Below, one piece after another: positions 13,901 to 26,201 of a stretch of DNA of 64,000 nucleotides (position 1 is its first letter; the number at the start of each line of letters is the position of its first letter). This DNA is from Sinonovacula constricta (lineage: Eukaryota > Mollusca > Bivalvia > Cardiida > Solecurtidae), in assembly GCA_007844125.1 (NCBI GenBank), contig CM017558.1:43924460-43988459 (forward strand). The letters run 5' to 3'. Below the pieces are notes generated by a model, which made no database searches, was not told the DNA's origin, and was given only the letters and a program-made list of their open reading frames with translations. Made by a program: the position numbers and the translations under genes.

Positions 13901-16900
13901 TCATTTTCAATACTTCCCTAAGTGGTTTATGAGGGCCAGTTTACACCATATTGTTGTTTGTTAAAAACTTACGTCACTGTAATGAAAACTAAGCTGTTCT
14001 TTATATGTATAGTCATGGCATATTGGAGAGTCAGCTTAGCAAACAGAATATTTGTTGTATTGCCATGTAAAGTAGTTGGATATTGGCATGAAATTTGGGT
14101 TAATTTAAACTACAAACAACATCCTGAACCTTGACAATGAAAAACAGGTTTTACCATTGTTAATAGATGAAGAAAAGGTGTAATACAACATAAAATGTGT
14201 CATAATGATTACTAGTGGCTGGCAATTTTTAACTTATTTATTTTAGAAGTGTGCTCATTTATTTTCTGCAATTTTATTATTTAGCATTTCAAAACTAAAA
14301 ACATGGGACAAATTTAAATGAATTAATTCCCTCATTCTAGAATACTTTGTTCTATGAATATAACTTCAATTATTCAGTAAAATTTTACTTTTTTTATCAG
14401 ATCAATTTAATTCTACAGATTTTAGCCAATTTATTTTTGTGAAAACTTAAATTTAAACTTGACATTAATTACTTTAACACAACTGTCAATTCCTTCAATT
14501 ATTCTTCCTTAGAAATTATAATAAGCCAGGATACAGCATAGATGTACCCTTAATGAGTCATTTGGTCGTAGATAATTACATGCACACTTCCCGGCAGCTA
14601 AGATAATCACACAAATAAACATGTTTGTTTGAGCAGCGTCTGCGATACTGCACAGTTTGTTTGTAGAATGATAGTGCATGCAGCACACGGGTATTTTTTT
14701 TCAAATATCAGTCGCAGGATTTGATAAAATAGGATTAATAATGGCTCAAATGAAGTGTTCAACAAACAGTGTCCATTAACGAGTAGGGTTTACTGTCGGC
14801 AGCAGGCCCTGCAATACATGTCACTTATATGGAGAGATATATGTCTTGTCTACTTTCACCAAATGGTTTCTTTCCATGTGAAAATCAGCTGTTGAGTTGA
14901 AATAATTATTAATCTTATAAAAATATTAAAATAGAAATAATGATGATGATGATGATGATGATGATAGACATAAAAATTAGTCATAGTAATAATTAATTGC
15001 TGCCATGAAAATTGTGGAAAGTGGAAAACATGTTTGTCAAATTTTTCTGTATAGATACAGTCTAAATAACCTCAATGCATTATAATTTAAAAATAAAACT
15101 GGTTGTATTTAACTATATTTGGGTGAAAGCTTTACAGAAATGTTCCTATGAACCTTTACGCGTATTTGGTTATACTCCATTGTTGATGATTTTCCTTTGA
15201 CAGTTTGAAGTTGCAAAAAGTTATTAAGTTGGTTCTTTTTCTATGTGAAAAATCTCTCATATATTGTTGTGATATCGACTAGGTTAGGCATTTTTTATTT
15301 TCACTCAATATGCATATATTTATAACTACCAGATCACGGTTGAAATCAAGGGACTAGAGGTTGAGGATTATTACATTTAAATATCAAATATAACATTCAA
15401 AATGACTTGAGGAAGGGTCAGTTAGATGACAGAATAAATGACAAATGTATAAAACATTTGCTATAAGATCTAATGCCCCCACAAACCATGGGATGAGACC
15501 GATATCCTATTAGATGAGATCCACAGAACCATAGGCGGCTATGTTCAGTGATGCGAAACTGTATCGTGAAGGACACGTTCATGGCTGAATCAAATTTGAT
15601 CGCTATTAACTGGATATTAAACTATTGGAGGCCTCTAATCAACCCTTCTGTAGGGTTTGAAATCCATATGGTTCATCAGCCATGCATTAGGAAGATGGCT
15701 ACAAATTACTTTCCTGTACAATGCAGCTGATGGTCAGCCCACAAACTATACGAGGTATAGTGCTTGGTTAAGCTCTTATCCTACAATACAAGGACCAGTA
15801 ACAGCTGTTAGAGCTCCTGTTGAGAGGTCCTGGTCAAAATCTACACTTTTTGCTGCTTAGTCTAGCAAAATGTCACATTTACATGTAACTTAAAAGTCAG
15901 TTGATATTACGAATAACTTAAGTAGTCCAAGGTCTAGCTAAGTACATCTGAGAAAGGTTGATTTTGGTTAGTGACCAGATGTGCTGAACTGTCTAGGGTT
16001 TCTGTATCAACTACTACCATGACACCATCCTACCTGCTGCATTAGCTTTATGTGTCAGGGTTGGGTTCTTTTTCTGTATCCTGACTTGTTTTTGATCAAT
16101 TTTGTTCCTGATTTTCTGGGAATTTTCATCTACAGGTATCTTATTTATTCTGATGTTGTTATAATTGTGCATTTTGACCATATAACAAGTATGTTTAGTA
16201 TGAAGTGAAATGATTAGCTATATCTATATGTATATATTGTTTAGGTACTTAATAGAAGTAGGCTGTAATGACTTTATAATCGTTTGATAACCCCTTTTAT
16301 ATAACCTTCACTGATATGTATTGGCCTAATGTATAACCACAGGAGGGTTACTGGACGTTTCCACGGCGATCACATAATACGGCAGTTGTCTCCTCATATT
16401 TAACAGGTACCCATCTATGTGGAACGGGGCCTTGTGTTGCACGTATAGAGGGCGCTACCTCCATCTGTCTCTTGACATTTTCTCGACTCTTGCACGGGAC
16501 TTGCCTCGGTTATATGACAAACATTGTAGCATTGTAGTGCACTGTAACATTGTAGCCTCACTCTGGTCCACTGACAACACTTCATGCCAATTAACAATAA
16601 AATCTTTTAAACCTAAGCAACAGTAGAAATTCCATTTAGGAAAATGTTAATAAATGGCACAGAAAATTCTGTATTTATAGTATAGTCTCCTCAATGCATC
16701 TCATCTTTTGTACTACAAGATAGTTGCTTCTGACATTATTTAATCATTAATGAGTTATTTACAAAATAATAAAGATTAAAAATGATTTAATTTTTTTTCC
16801 ATAAAATAATATAAGTTTATTTTAAGGTATTTCAACCTAAGTAAAACAGTTGTTTCTTAAATAGCTTTGTAGCTTTTTATCTTTTTAAATAAGAAAAAAA

Positions 16901-19523
16901 AAAGTGATTCAAAAATATAGTTCTGTGCATTTATATTTTCAAACTAACAGGAAGTGTTGTTATTGGACAGTCTGTATCTTTAAATGAAATAATGTGATAA
17001 GTTTTAAGAAACTGATGACACTATTTGTTTCAGCAATTTAATATGCACATAATGGTCTAGCACTGAAATTTTTTTTTTTTTGTCTTGAGTTGCTTCAAGT
17101 TGTAATAATATACAGACAATTAATACTATTTATAGAGAGCATAATACTTTTTTATGTACTCAAGGAGCATAACTGCACAATAACAGTATTTATGCCAGGT
17201 GTAGTTTCTTCCCTTCAATTTTCAAAATCAAATGGCCAAAATGTTGAGCTTCATTTTTTTATTCATTAAACAAGACAGGATATATGATAACTAATCTACT
17301 GTAATGAGGTGTTATTAAACACTACCCAGTCATTCAATTTAAAGGTCGAGTAAAGTTACCTTGATTAGTAATATATTTACATTAGATTCAAATAGACCAC
17401 TTCATGCTCCGATGTACATTACTAATATAACATCTATTTGGCTGAAATAGATGTTATATTGTTTATACATTTTCTTCATTACTTGTTATATAAAAAGTAT
17501 ATAAAAGTAAAAATATGATTTATATGGCCTGTCCAACGAGATCAACTCGGTTAATATGCAACAATGGACTATGGTTTGGTGTAAATCCCTGCATATAGAT
17601 CTAAATTGTTGTTCATGTAAATATGTTTGTAAAGTCACATATGCAACAGTATCACCATACTGTGTTTCCATTGTTTATCATATGCATTTGTGTTGTAAAT
17701 GCATTTGTGTCTTCCTTCATACTTGTCATCAAGTTCAAATTTTGCTGATGATTTTTTTTTTCAGTTGAACACTATTTATTCTGCATGTACAGCTAATAAT
17801 TTTTATGGTCATTTGTCTTGAAAGTCCTACTGTTGTCATGTTTAGTTTTGTACAAAGCATGATGTTGTTGTTTTTTCTATGTAAATCAAATTTTAACGCA
17901 CTGAAAGTAAACTTTAAGCAACCTAAGCTGGTCATGTCAAGCTTTATGTGGAATTGTGTTGGTGTTAATAATATCAGAATAATTCTTTCAACAGCACTGT
18001 AAAAAATAACAACTCTTAAAATACACAAAACATCTGCAAAGCTTGGTTGGTGTAACTTGCTCCTGTTGAAAATTGATTTTTAAACAGATGATTCTTTTCT
18101 TGGGACATGTGTGATTGTTTTCAGTGTGGTGTGATTTTGTTTTTGCTCACCTGGGTATGTTGACACAATTTCAGACGGGGAAAACATTTATTGGATTACG
18201 GAGCCCTCTGGACGATTGTCACAGCGAGACGTCAGGGGAGACAACTACTAGTGACTCGGGTCGCGGTGGAAGTGAGGAGGATATTCGCAGTAATATGACA
18301 AACTCACACGATGCAGGTAATGAAGCCTTTCCATTGATCAACTGACTTTGGATATCGGGGATAACTTTGCATTAAACCAACCTGCAAGAATCAACATAGT
18401 TATCTCCCCAATGTTTCCATTCACTCAGCTGATCAGAAGAGGACAGCAGAGTAGCATGTTGTCTCTTCTTTGACAAAATATCTGGGCTGTTTTTCTTCCT
18501 GCACATTTTGCCGTGAAAGCACTAAAGCATTGCACATGTTTTTGACAGAAGTGAATGTGATGGGATTCCTATGAGTAGCTTATATTCTGAATATTCTTCT
18601 TGTTATTATTTTACACTTACTTAAATGTTTTAAATGAAAAAACAACAACAGTTCTTTCATTTTATTATTGTTCCAGAGCTTTCAATCAAATATACAAACA
18701 TGTATCATGAATAACTTTGAATTTTGTATTTCTTGTTCAGTTGTTTTTTTTCTCATCTTTATTCAAGATGCTTAATTTTAATCGTGGTAATAGGTTCTTA
18801 TTCACTTCTTAAAATTGATTTTTCTGTTTGTTTGCATTATTTTCATTTAAATAGTGTTAAAAGAAAAAATACATACTTATTAAGCACATTTACTTTAATG
18901 TGTGTAAGTCTTTAAAGTATTTGTAGTTATGTTTGTATCCTCAGTAGACTGGTTCACCTTATATTCACCCACATATCCTGTATATTCCAGATGAATCCCG
19001 CAGCCCAAACACCTCCTCCACCCACCCTTTCTACACCACGGAGAGCCAGCAGCCATCCTTCTCCTCTTTCCATGGTAACAGTGTCCACAAAGCTGGGCCA
19101 ATCCTGTCAACATTTATGAACAGAAACCAGCGACCCAGTGACTTACTTTACCAGAACCCATACCCACTCAACGATCTATCAAAACCTCATAGAAACAACA
19201 GCAGCAATCACAGACATTCAAGTGAAAATAATCTTTCTCAGCCACAGTCAAAAGTTATGAATAATAGTGCTCTTCCTTATTTAAATAGTTTCGGCAAAGG
19301 ACCCAATAAATTGGATGCCGATTTGGCATACAGGGGTTCCAAACCCTCCAATGTGAGTTTTAGTCAGCTAACACATTATGATAATGAACTGGAGAGTAAC
19401 ACTGGACATGAGGATGATCGATCAACAACAACGTCTGGGAGTTATACTGTGAATGATCTCACAGACGATATGATGAACATAGATAATAAAGACATGTTTT
19501 ATAAACCAGACACATTTGTCTAG
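5206..19523 (+). CDS. Transmembrane protocadherin, whole coding span (4 exons)
   Basis: Calcium-dependent cell-adhesion receptor of the protocadherin class, acting at the plasma membrane. Coding exons: 5206-7905, 12616-12786, 18175-18316, 18991-19523. Phases 0, 0 and 1 join cleanly, giving 1,181 aa. Residues 1-19 are a signal peptide. Six DxNDN-type linkers lie near residues 117, 228, 335, 445, 550 and 654, so there are seven cadherin repeats, the last lacking a linker. The membrane helix is about 778-803. Encoding the whole ectodomain in one exon is typical of protocadherins. The tail is Ser/Thr/Asn-rich, with an acidic DSGRGGSEED segment and a SGSYTVND segment near the C-terminus. Start chosen at 5206: a hydrophobic leader follows at once, in an A-rich context with G at +4. 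I cannot assign it to a named vertebrate protocadherin. Confidence 0.9.
7972..7977 (+). promoter_or_regulatory. Possible intronic polyadenylation signal
   Basis: Two AATAAA hexamers (7957-7962 and 7972-7977) lie within 75 bases of the exon 1 donor, inside the read-through frame ending at 7989. They would permit a short-tailed 927-aa isoform. Only the hexamers are seen; use is inferred. Confidence 0.3.
7990..12615 (+). other. Protocadherin intron 1
   Basis: The intron formally begins at 7906. It contains one copy of a dispersed ~130-bp repeat at 11272-11398 and otherwise short meaningless frames. I see no further exon. Confidence 0.6.
11272..11398 (+). repeat. Dispersed ~130-bp repeat, copy 1
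   Basis: Matches the copies at 35819 and 51267 along most of its length, from CATGTGAACTC to CAGATAACTACC. In protocadherin intron 1. Confidence 0.7.
12616..12786 (+). CDS. Protocadherin exon 2: cytoplasmic tail
   Basis: 57 codons in phase 0-0, from acceptor TGCTTGCAG to donor GAGGAG followed by GTAAAT. Encodes a hydrophilic segment with PPPKPERSDDKKQRD and an Asn/His run. Junction phases match the flanking exons. Confidence 0.85.
13250..13459. mobile_element. MITE-like element with ~48-bp inverted ends
   Basis: The left end begins GGTTGTATTCATAAATAATC and the reverse complement of the right end begins GGTTGGTATTCATACAGAATC. The two ends match over about 48 bases with a few gaps. CAGG flanks both sides and may be a 4-bp target duplication. 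A perfect 18-bp palindrome lies inside at 13369-13386. No transposase is present, so it is non-autonomous. Confidence 0.65.
14941..14966. repeat. (TGA)n microsatellite
   Basis: About eight uninterrupted TGA units in protocadherin intron 2. Confidence 0.9.
17424..17460. repeat. Perfect hairpin, 16-bp stem and 5-nt loop
   Basis: AATATAACATCTATTT is followed by GGCTG and then by the exact reverse complement of the left arm. Flanking sequence is AT-rich with partly matching outer arms. It may be a MITE core or simply a cruciform-prone site. Confidence 0.7.
18175..18316 (+). CDS. Protocadherin exon 3: cytoplasmic tail
   Basis: 142 nt from acceptor AATTTCAG to donor GATGCAG followed by GTAATG, ending phase 1. 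Encodes a conserved-looking segment, SGETTTSDSGRGGSEEDI. By inference this resembles the DSGRG/DSGKG-type conserved motifs in protocadherin tails. Its base composition is more GC-rich than the flanking introns. Confidence 0.85.
18991..19523 (+). CDS. Protocadherin exon 4: C-terminus and stop
   Basis: Begins in phase 1 after TATATTCCAG at 18990 and ends at TAG 19521-19523. Encodes about 177 polar residues rich in Asn, Ser and His. Near the end is a DDRSTTTSGSYTVNDLTDD stretch, and the chain ends DTFV, which could be a PDZ-binding-like terminus (inference). Confidence 0.9.
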
Positions 19524-21322
19524 CTGGCATCAGGACTTACCTGATTATAGTTGTGTTATGTGATACTGTTTGTGTTACAACTTGTGATACAACAACTGTG
19601 ACTTCCTTATCAAAACTTCATGAAATAAAGGTACACAGTGACTGTGAAAACAAAGCAACATGTTCAGACTGTATCCTGATTGTTATGACTTGTGTCTCTA
19701 TCATGGAAAGAAAGGAACAAGTCAGTTTGTTTAGAGCAAGCTTGTAATTTGATGCATGGATGAACAAGAAGCTAGCTTTGTGTAAAATGTGATATTAAAT
19801 AGAAATTTTACAACATAATGAAGTAAAGTGAAAACAGAGCAAAACAATTGTGGAAAAACATAGATGGGCATTGGTTGTTATAAAATATGGTGCCAAGAAT
19901 AAATTATGTTAATCAACAGACACCTCACTGAAGATCAACAGGGAGGTATAGCTTGGAGGGATAAAGTTGACCAGACTAAAGAGGGCACATAAAACAATGG
20001 ATACATTCAGCTGTGTATCTTTGTACCGCTGTTAGTTGTAGTACAGCCTTAATGTGTTATTTCTTCAATGACACAATAATGTAATGTTTCTAGACCTGGT
20101 ACGATGAAAAAACAGAACAGATCCCAAAGTCTTTTTGAAAATAGTAATAATAACCATTTAGACAGTTCTGATGAAAAGGGTGTGTTTCTACAATATGTAA
20201 TATATGATGATACATCTGCTCTCGTTTGATCATGAAGAAAGAAGTTGTGTGTTAAGTTGGACCTAGATGATTATTTTGATAAATTCAAAATTTTGTTAGT
20301 GCTATGTACAGTGATATTTTGTCAAATGTCTCATTTTTGTAAATTTCCATATAACAGCAAATATACTCAAACCAAAATTGTTGTACATCAAATTGTCTTT
20401 ACTTTCGTATATTTGATAGTATAACATAACTTACCATTTAAAGTATAGAATGTTCATGTTATGTTTCCCATTATTTTTTAAGTCAGAAACAACAACATTA
20501 ATAATAAAACATTTTCCATTGATGTTAATGTTACATTTAAAACCTGTGTTCTTTTCTCCTTTTGTTTAGATAATAATGTAGAAACGTGTGGTCCTTGGAT
20601 CCTATTATCCTATTCAGAGATGGTTTAGTCACCTCTGTAACCAGAATTCTAAATGTGCCTTCAGCATTATTCATTGTACATAATAAAATTCCATCATGGC
20701 TGCATTATTACAGTAATAGTTTTGTTTACCTGTGTTGAAAATGTGTTCAATTTGTTTTCATTTGATTGTAGCTGTATTTTTTTTTTATACCTTTCTCTTT
20801 TGCTTTCGACTGTCATGAATTTTTGTGATTTTGTTTAAGTTTTAAAAACGGTCTTTTTTACGTGTATTTAAATTCAAAATCAATCTAGCCAACATTCTTA
20901 TTAAAATTTTGTCAAAAATTCACCTGTTGCACAAATTTTCATAAGCAAAATAGTCCTGGACAGCTTTCTGCACAAACATTCTGATTTCAACAAAAATGTA
21001 CCTGTTGCACATTTTTTTAATTACACAATGTTTCTGTCTAATGTTGAATGCTCGTATATTGCTCCTGTTAGTTTAAAGTTATTACATGTGATGTAATAAC
21101 TACAAATGTAGACCATTAGATAAAACAAAATAGTCACTTTGTTGCACTGCTGTTATTTATTTGTTGTGTATTTTTTAATGATAGCAATGTTGTGTTGTTT
21201 TTGTATGAATTTGTATAAAAATGTATATTCAGGGATCATGGAATTCCATTTTGATAAAATTATTTATCTATATTTGCAAAAAAAATGATAAAAATCCTCA
21301 AAATAAAAATAATAAAATGATT
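19524..21322 (+). other. Protocadherin 3' UTR
   Basis: No coding signal after the stop at 19523. AATAAA-type signals lie near 19896 and 20502 and, most convincingly, at 21302-21307 and 21311-21316. A GT-rich stretch follows the last two, so the main polyadenylation site is probably about 21320-21340. The end is inferred. Confidence 0.5.
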
Positions 21323-24300
21323 TAATGGTGCTGTTGTTTTTATTCACAACTTTATATCCCGTTTCTAACACACCACTCTTCTTATGTATTTTTGAAAGTA
21401 AAGAGGGGGTGCGGGGGAGGGGGATGGAATCTGAGTAAAGAGATAAAAAATGTGTTTTACTAAAATTTTAATTATTATTGAATTAAAATACAACAATTTT
21501 ACACAAATGTAAAACAACTGACTGTAAAAGTGTAACAACAGATACAAGGTAGTTAAAATTGTTATAAACATGTCCTAATATGTTTAACAAAAATCATTAA
21601 TAGTAAAGGCAAACTGGTAAAATGTGTCCTGTAACGTGGAAACTGGTGCAAAACAATGCATTCAAAGTTATGTCTGTTATCATGAACATGAAGTCTTTAC
21701 CTAAAACAAAAAACAATTGAACATTTACAATATTTTGCTCAGTTCCTATGTCCATTATATATAAATTAATTATTATTGAGGAGTGATCAACACAAGGTCA
21801 GAATGCAAGTTATGGTTGGTGTACCTGGCAGTGTACTGTTTAATACCTGGAGTGATAAAAGGACTTCAAAGTCACCTGACTCACATTGTTAACTACCGGT
21901 AGTGTAACTATGTTACTATGAGCAAGTTCCATATAATCCAGGTTATGATTCAGAAGTCCAGGATTATCTAAATAGAATTGATAGAATGGAAATATGCTTG
22001 TCATCAAGTATTTATAAATGACAATGTGTGTTAACCTCATGAAATAGCTTTTAAGACATCATCTTTCGCTTTGGTGTAACTGGTATTTTGGCAAGTAGTC
22101 AGCAATTACATCATTTTCAAGAAATAAAACACACAACATATTTATGATAATATGATGATAAATGCCTATAGATTTAACATGGTCTAGAATTTTACTAATT
22201 TTACAGTGCTTCAAAAAAACAAAGAAATCTTTCAAACATACAGTCAATTATCCCATAGTAATAAGAAGTTGATGAACCTGTTCACCCTCAATATTAAACA
22301 ATTTATAGCTTTTCTCCATATGGAAGCTATTATCTTTGAAAACGTGCAAACCATTACAATCATTAGTGTATTGTGGAAAGATGCTTAAGTCACACATTGG
22401 TGATCAGCCGGACCTTTTGTGGCCTGGACAGATAATCTAGTGTAAAGTACTCTTCAAGGCAAGCCATCTGTGAAACAATAATTTATTTTTATATAACTAT
22501 ATATTTCCTACATTTGGGTCGAGTACATTTTGTGAGGAACATATACCAGTACAAAATGTTGTCTACTGTATAAGTTCTTGATGTGTTCAGTAGATGACAT
22601 TGAAAAAACAACAGTTTCATGCTTTCAACTTCGCATCTTAAAGACAACAAAATTGTTTGAAAGACAACATTTTAACATAATGAACGAGATGACAAATAAA
22701 TAAAATATATGTTATTGTTTAACAATAGTTTGCATTTATACTTGCCAAACTAAAATGCAAGCTAGACCAACTATACCCAGGTTGCATTCGATTCAAGGGA
22801 CATAAGTCTGGTTCAAGCAATATAAACAGTATCATATCACAACATTGACTGGATCCAGGTCTATTTGTAGGAATACAGTCTCTGCTATATATTGATGTAG
22901 AACAAACTTTTTGCACTTATACAAGTGGTAATGTTGGCAAGAAAAAACAAAGGGAGATCATATGGCCTTTTCAAATCATTAGTTGCATTACTGAGGGGTG
23001 ATAAACACAAGGTCAGGATGCAGTTATGGTTGGTGCACAAGGTAAGGTCTGCAGATCACTCAGGGTGATCTATTTAGGTTATTTCTATTTTCATGATATA
23101 TTATCAAAATGATAGCAACTTCAAGGTAGTACAAATACATGATGTAAAATATGTCTGCTTTTGAAAAAAAGTGACAAAGACACTGATTATAATCTCATTC
23201 AAACAAAGAGACATGAAGTGTGAACTTAGAAGGAAGCAGACGCTATAGAAGATATATGACAACATTAAATAACATACAGTAAAGTAATACATGTATATCT
23301 CAAATTGCCTTAAACAAGTCAACACAATATAATCAATTGTAAAGCCCAGCTTTTCCTTTGCATCATGAATGTTTTACAATTACATTAACAACTAATTCAT
23401 AAATGCATGACAAATTAGTACACCATTACTAAATGCTATTGTTTTCTTCATTTCTAAACTTAACACACCAACATAAAGATGTGAGCTTGTGATTATCATG
23501 CAAAATACTCATTAACAGTCACATTTTGTGTTTCATGTACACACTAACACTAGTGCAAGAAATTTATTTAATCATCAGTTCTACCTTTCATAAAACAGCG
23601 CAAGAATAGTTCATTTATTTTCTTTTGTATTATGACACCAATACTTCGTCCATCTAACTATTAAAGATTTTCTAATGTCTGTCTACAGCAGTTCTACCTA
23701 CATATATTTTATTATATTACCATCCGTCAACATCTGTTTTAATTAGTCCCAATTAAAGAAATATTTTATTTGTTACCTTATATAGTCATATATGATTTGG
23801 CATTACATCACCAAAATGACTTGAAATGATTTTAGTATATGGTGTATATCATAGCTTTTTATCAATAGATAGTAACCCTAATCTAAAGACTAAATGATTC
23901 AATAAAAAGTAGCGAAATTAAAATTATATCTTTAGAACTGCCCAATGATAAGAAATTACATAGTAATATGATCATCTCTCTAATTGGTCCCATCAGTTAC
24001 CAAAGGTGTTTGTTTTATCCCTGCATTAAGCAACACTACTAAATTATGACACGCTATGTACATATCTCTACCAAACTGTCCAGTAGGAAACGTCCAATCC
24101 TGTAATACACATCGCTATGTGAAGCTTTGTTCAGTCTTCATTAATGGCGAAAAAATTCAAATTCCTGTAAGAATTACACCTAAAATAGATTTTCAAAAAT
24201 GATTGACCAGAGAGGTTTAATTGAAGGTTTTGTCTAATTGTTTTCTGCTGATAGTGGAGACTAACAGTTATGTGTGATAGATATCATCTAAACATCAGCT

Positions 24301-25967
24301 CTAACTGATCCTGTAGTGTAGCATACAGCCCTGGGTCATGAGGTTAATAATACTCTATATATGAATCAATAACTTTCTGGCACATCACAGAATTCAATAC
24401 ATACCAATAATTGTGACAAACCCCAGTCATTACTCTGTTCTTACGAAATATTTTAATCTGTTAACTCATACTATCAAGGTTAACTGCAAAATCATTAACA
24501 CTAAAAATCAGTTTTTAAAATTCCCTATAAAACAACAGCACTCATATTAAAATAAGTTTGTAACTAGATTATTTAATATTGAACTTGATTTCTTTGTAAC
24601 TGTTATGAATGCTCCACTTTATGGTTTTAGCAAACAAAAATTACCTAAGTAGAAAATATTTAACTACTTTAATATATAATGTACATAGATGTATTGTTAT
24701 GAAGCTCACAGGGAAGATTCATCCAATTGTAACCTAATTTAATAAAGAAAATGTTATTATGATCATTGACAGGATCACTTGCTATGATGTCTCAGTCTAT
24801 TATCTGTCCCATTTCGCTGAGGAAAATAGTCAGATGTTTTGTCAAGGTTCTTAAACTTCTCTAAGTATCTTCCCTTCTACAAAGTTCCCTTATCTATAAT
24901 AGGACAATGATTTCTGTAAAATTTTGTTCAAGCTTTTCTATTTAAGTATCTTCCATTCTACAAAGTTCCCTTATCTATAAAAGGACAATGATTTCTGTAA
25001 AATTTTGTTCAAGCTTTTCTATTTACGTATCTTCCCTTCTACAAAGTTCCCTTATCTATAAAAGGACAATGATTTCTGTAAAATTTTGGTCAAGCTTCTA
25101 TATTTAAGTATCTTCCATTCTACAAAGTTCCCTTATCTATAAAAGGACAATGATTTCTGTAAAATTTTGTTCAAGCTTTTCTATTTAAGTATCTTCCATT
25201 CTACAAAGTTCCCTTATCTATAAAAGGACAATGATTTCTGTAAAATTTTGTTCAAGCTTTTCTATTTACGTATCTTCCCTTCTACAAAGTTCCCTTATCT
25301 ATAAAAGGACAATGATTTCTGTAAAATTTTGGTCAAGCTTCTATATTTAAGTATCTTCCATTCTACAAAGTTCCCTTATCTATAAAAGGACAATGATTTC
25401 TGTAAAATTTTGTTCAAGCTTTTCTATTTAAGTATCTTCCATTCTACAAAGTTCCCTTATCTATAATAGGACAATGATTTCTGTAAAATTTTGGTCAAGC
25501 TTCTATATTTAAGTATCTTCCCTTCTACAAAGTTCCCTTATCTATAACAGGACAGTGATTTCTGTCAAGTTTTGTTCTTAGTTGCTGAAATTGTACATTT
25601 GACTGAATGGAGAAACTGAGTGTGAACATCAATGATGTAACTCTATCCCCACATTATCCTGACACTTAATGGACAACAGCATACCAAGATATTTCAATCA
25701 ATCAAAAAGCCAAAAATAGGAGCTGTTTAACAGTAATTAAGGATGGTAGCTGAGGACAGAGAATATGTCACTAATAACACATTTTCAGAGCATGTATCTT
25801 CTATCCCCACATTACCTTCACCAGTCACTGAGCATTTACTCATTTATCACCGTATTAACAACTTTCAACTTTTATGAGTGATAAGCAATAATCATTATCG
25901 CTGACCATCAACTATTACTTTGTGTGCAATATTCTGTCTGCATATTATACTGACATCCTCTGACGCT
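21323..25967 (-). other. INPP4 3' UTR and/or intergenic sequence
   Basis: AT-rich region between convergent genes. Candidate minus-strand AATAAA signals occur at several places between about 23566 and 23770, so the 3' UTR could extend there. I could not fix its end. The region contains an 81-bp tandem array (24863-25580) and a pair of similar ~55-bp blocks at about 21776 and 22992. Confidence 0.4.
24863..25580. repeat. 81-bp minisatellite, nine units
   Basis: Units start at 24863, 24944, 25025, 25106, 25187, 25268, 25349, 25430 and 25511, exactly 81 bases apart. Two unit variants (AAGTATC/ACGTATC starts and GTTCAAGCTTTT/GGTCAAGCTTCT ends) recur in a three-unit pattern, so 25025-25267 and 25268-25510 are near copies of a 243-bp higher-order block. 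Probably in the INPP4 3' UTR or just beyond. Confidence 0.9.
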
Positions 25968-26114
25968 CTCTCAGTTCTACACATTTCCATATGTCCAGTT
26001 GGGAGGCCTGTACTGTCTCTCAGTTCTGCACATTTCCATATGTCCCGTTGGGAGGCCTGTACTGTCTCTCAGTTCTGCACATTTCCATATGTCCCGTTGG
26101 GAGGCCTGTACTGT
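25968..26114 (-). repeat. Three 49-bp copies of the INPP4 stop-codon end
   Basis: Units at 25968-26016, 26017-26065 and 26066-26114. The last is the true coding end. Because 49 is not a multiple of three, the extra copies fall out of frame. The most distal copy has two or more changes, so it is the older or less constrained one. It would be transcribed in the 3' UTR. Confidence 0.92.
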
Positions 26115-26201
26115 TTGGGGAAAGACAGCAGCTGGAGACTGTTGAAGGCATACTTCCTCTGGCCAATATTCTTGTATGTGTTCTCTCTTCTGACACCCTC
26201 A
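26069..26201 (-). CDS. INPP4: INPP4 exon 23: C-terminus and stop
   Basis: 133 nt from acceptor TTGCTGCAG, phase 2, to TGA at 26071-26069. Encodes [33 protein letters not shown] and GTYGNVQN, a close match to the human C-terminus. The last 49-bp segment is repeated twice past the stop. Confidence 0.96.

Larger units (their letters stand above)
12787..18174 (+). other. Protocadherin intron 2
   Basis: Long AT-rich intron. It holds a MITE-like element at 13250-13459, a (TGA)n run at 14941-14966 and a perfect hairpin at 17424-17460. The open frames here show no family features. Confidence 0.6.
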
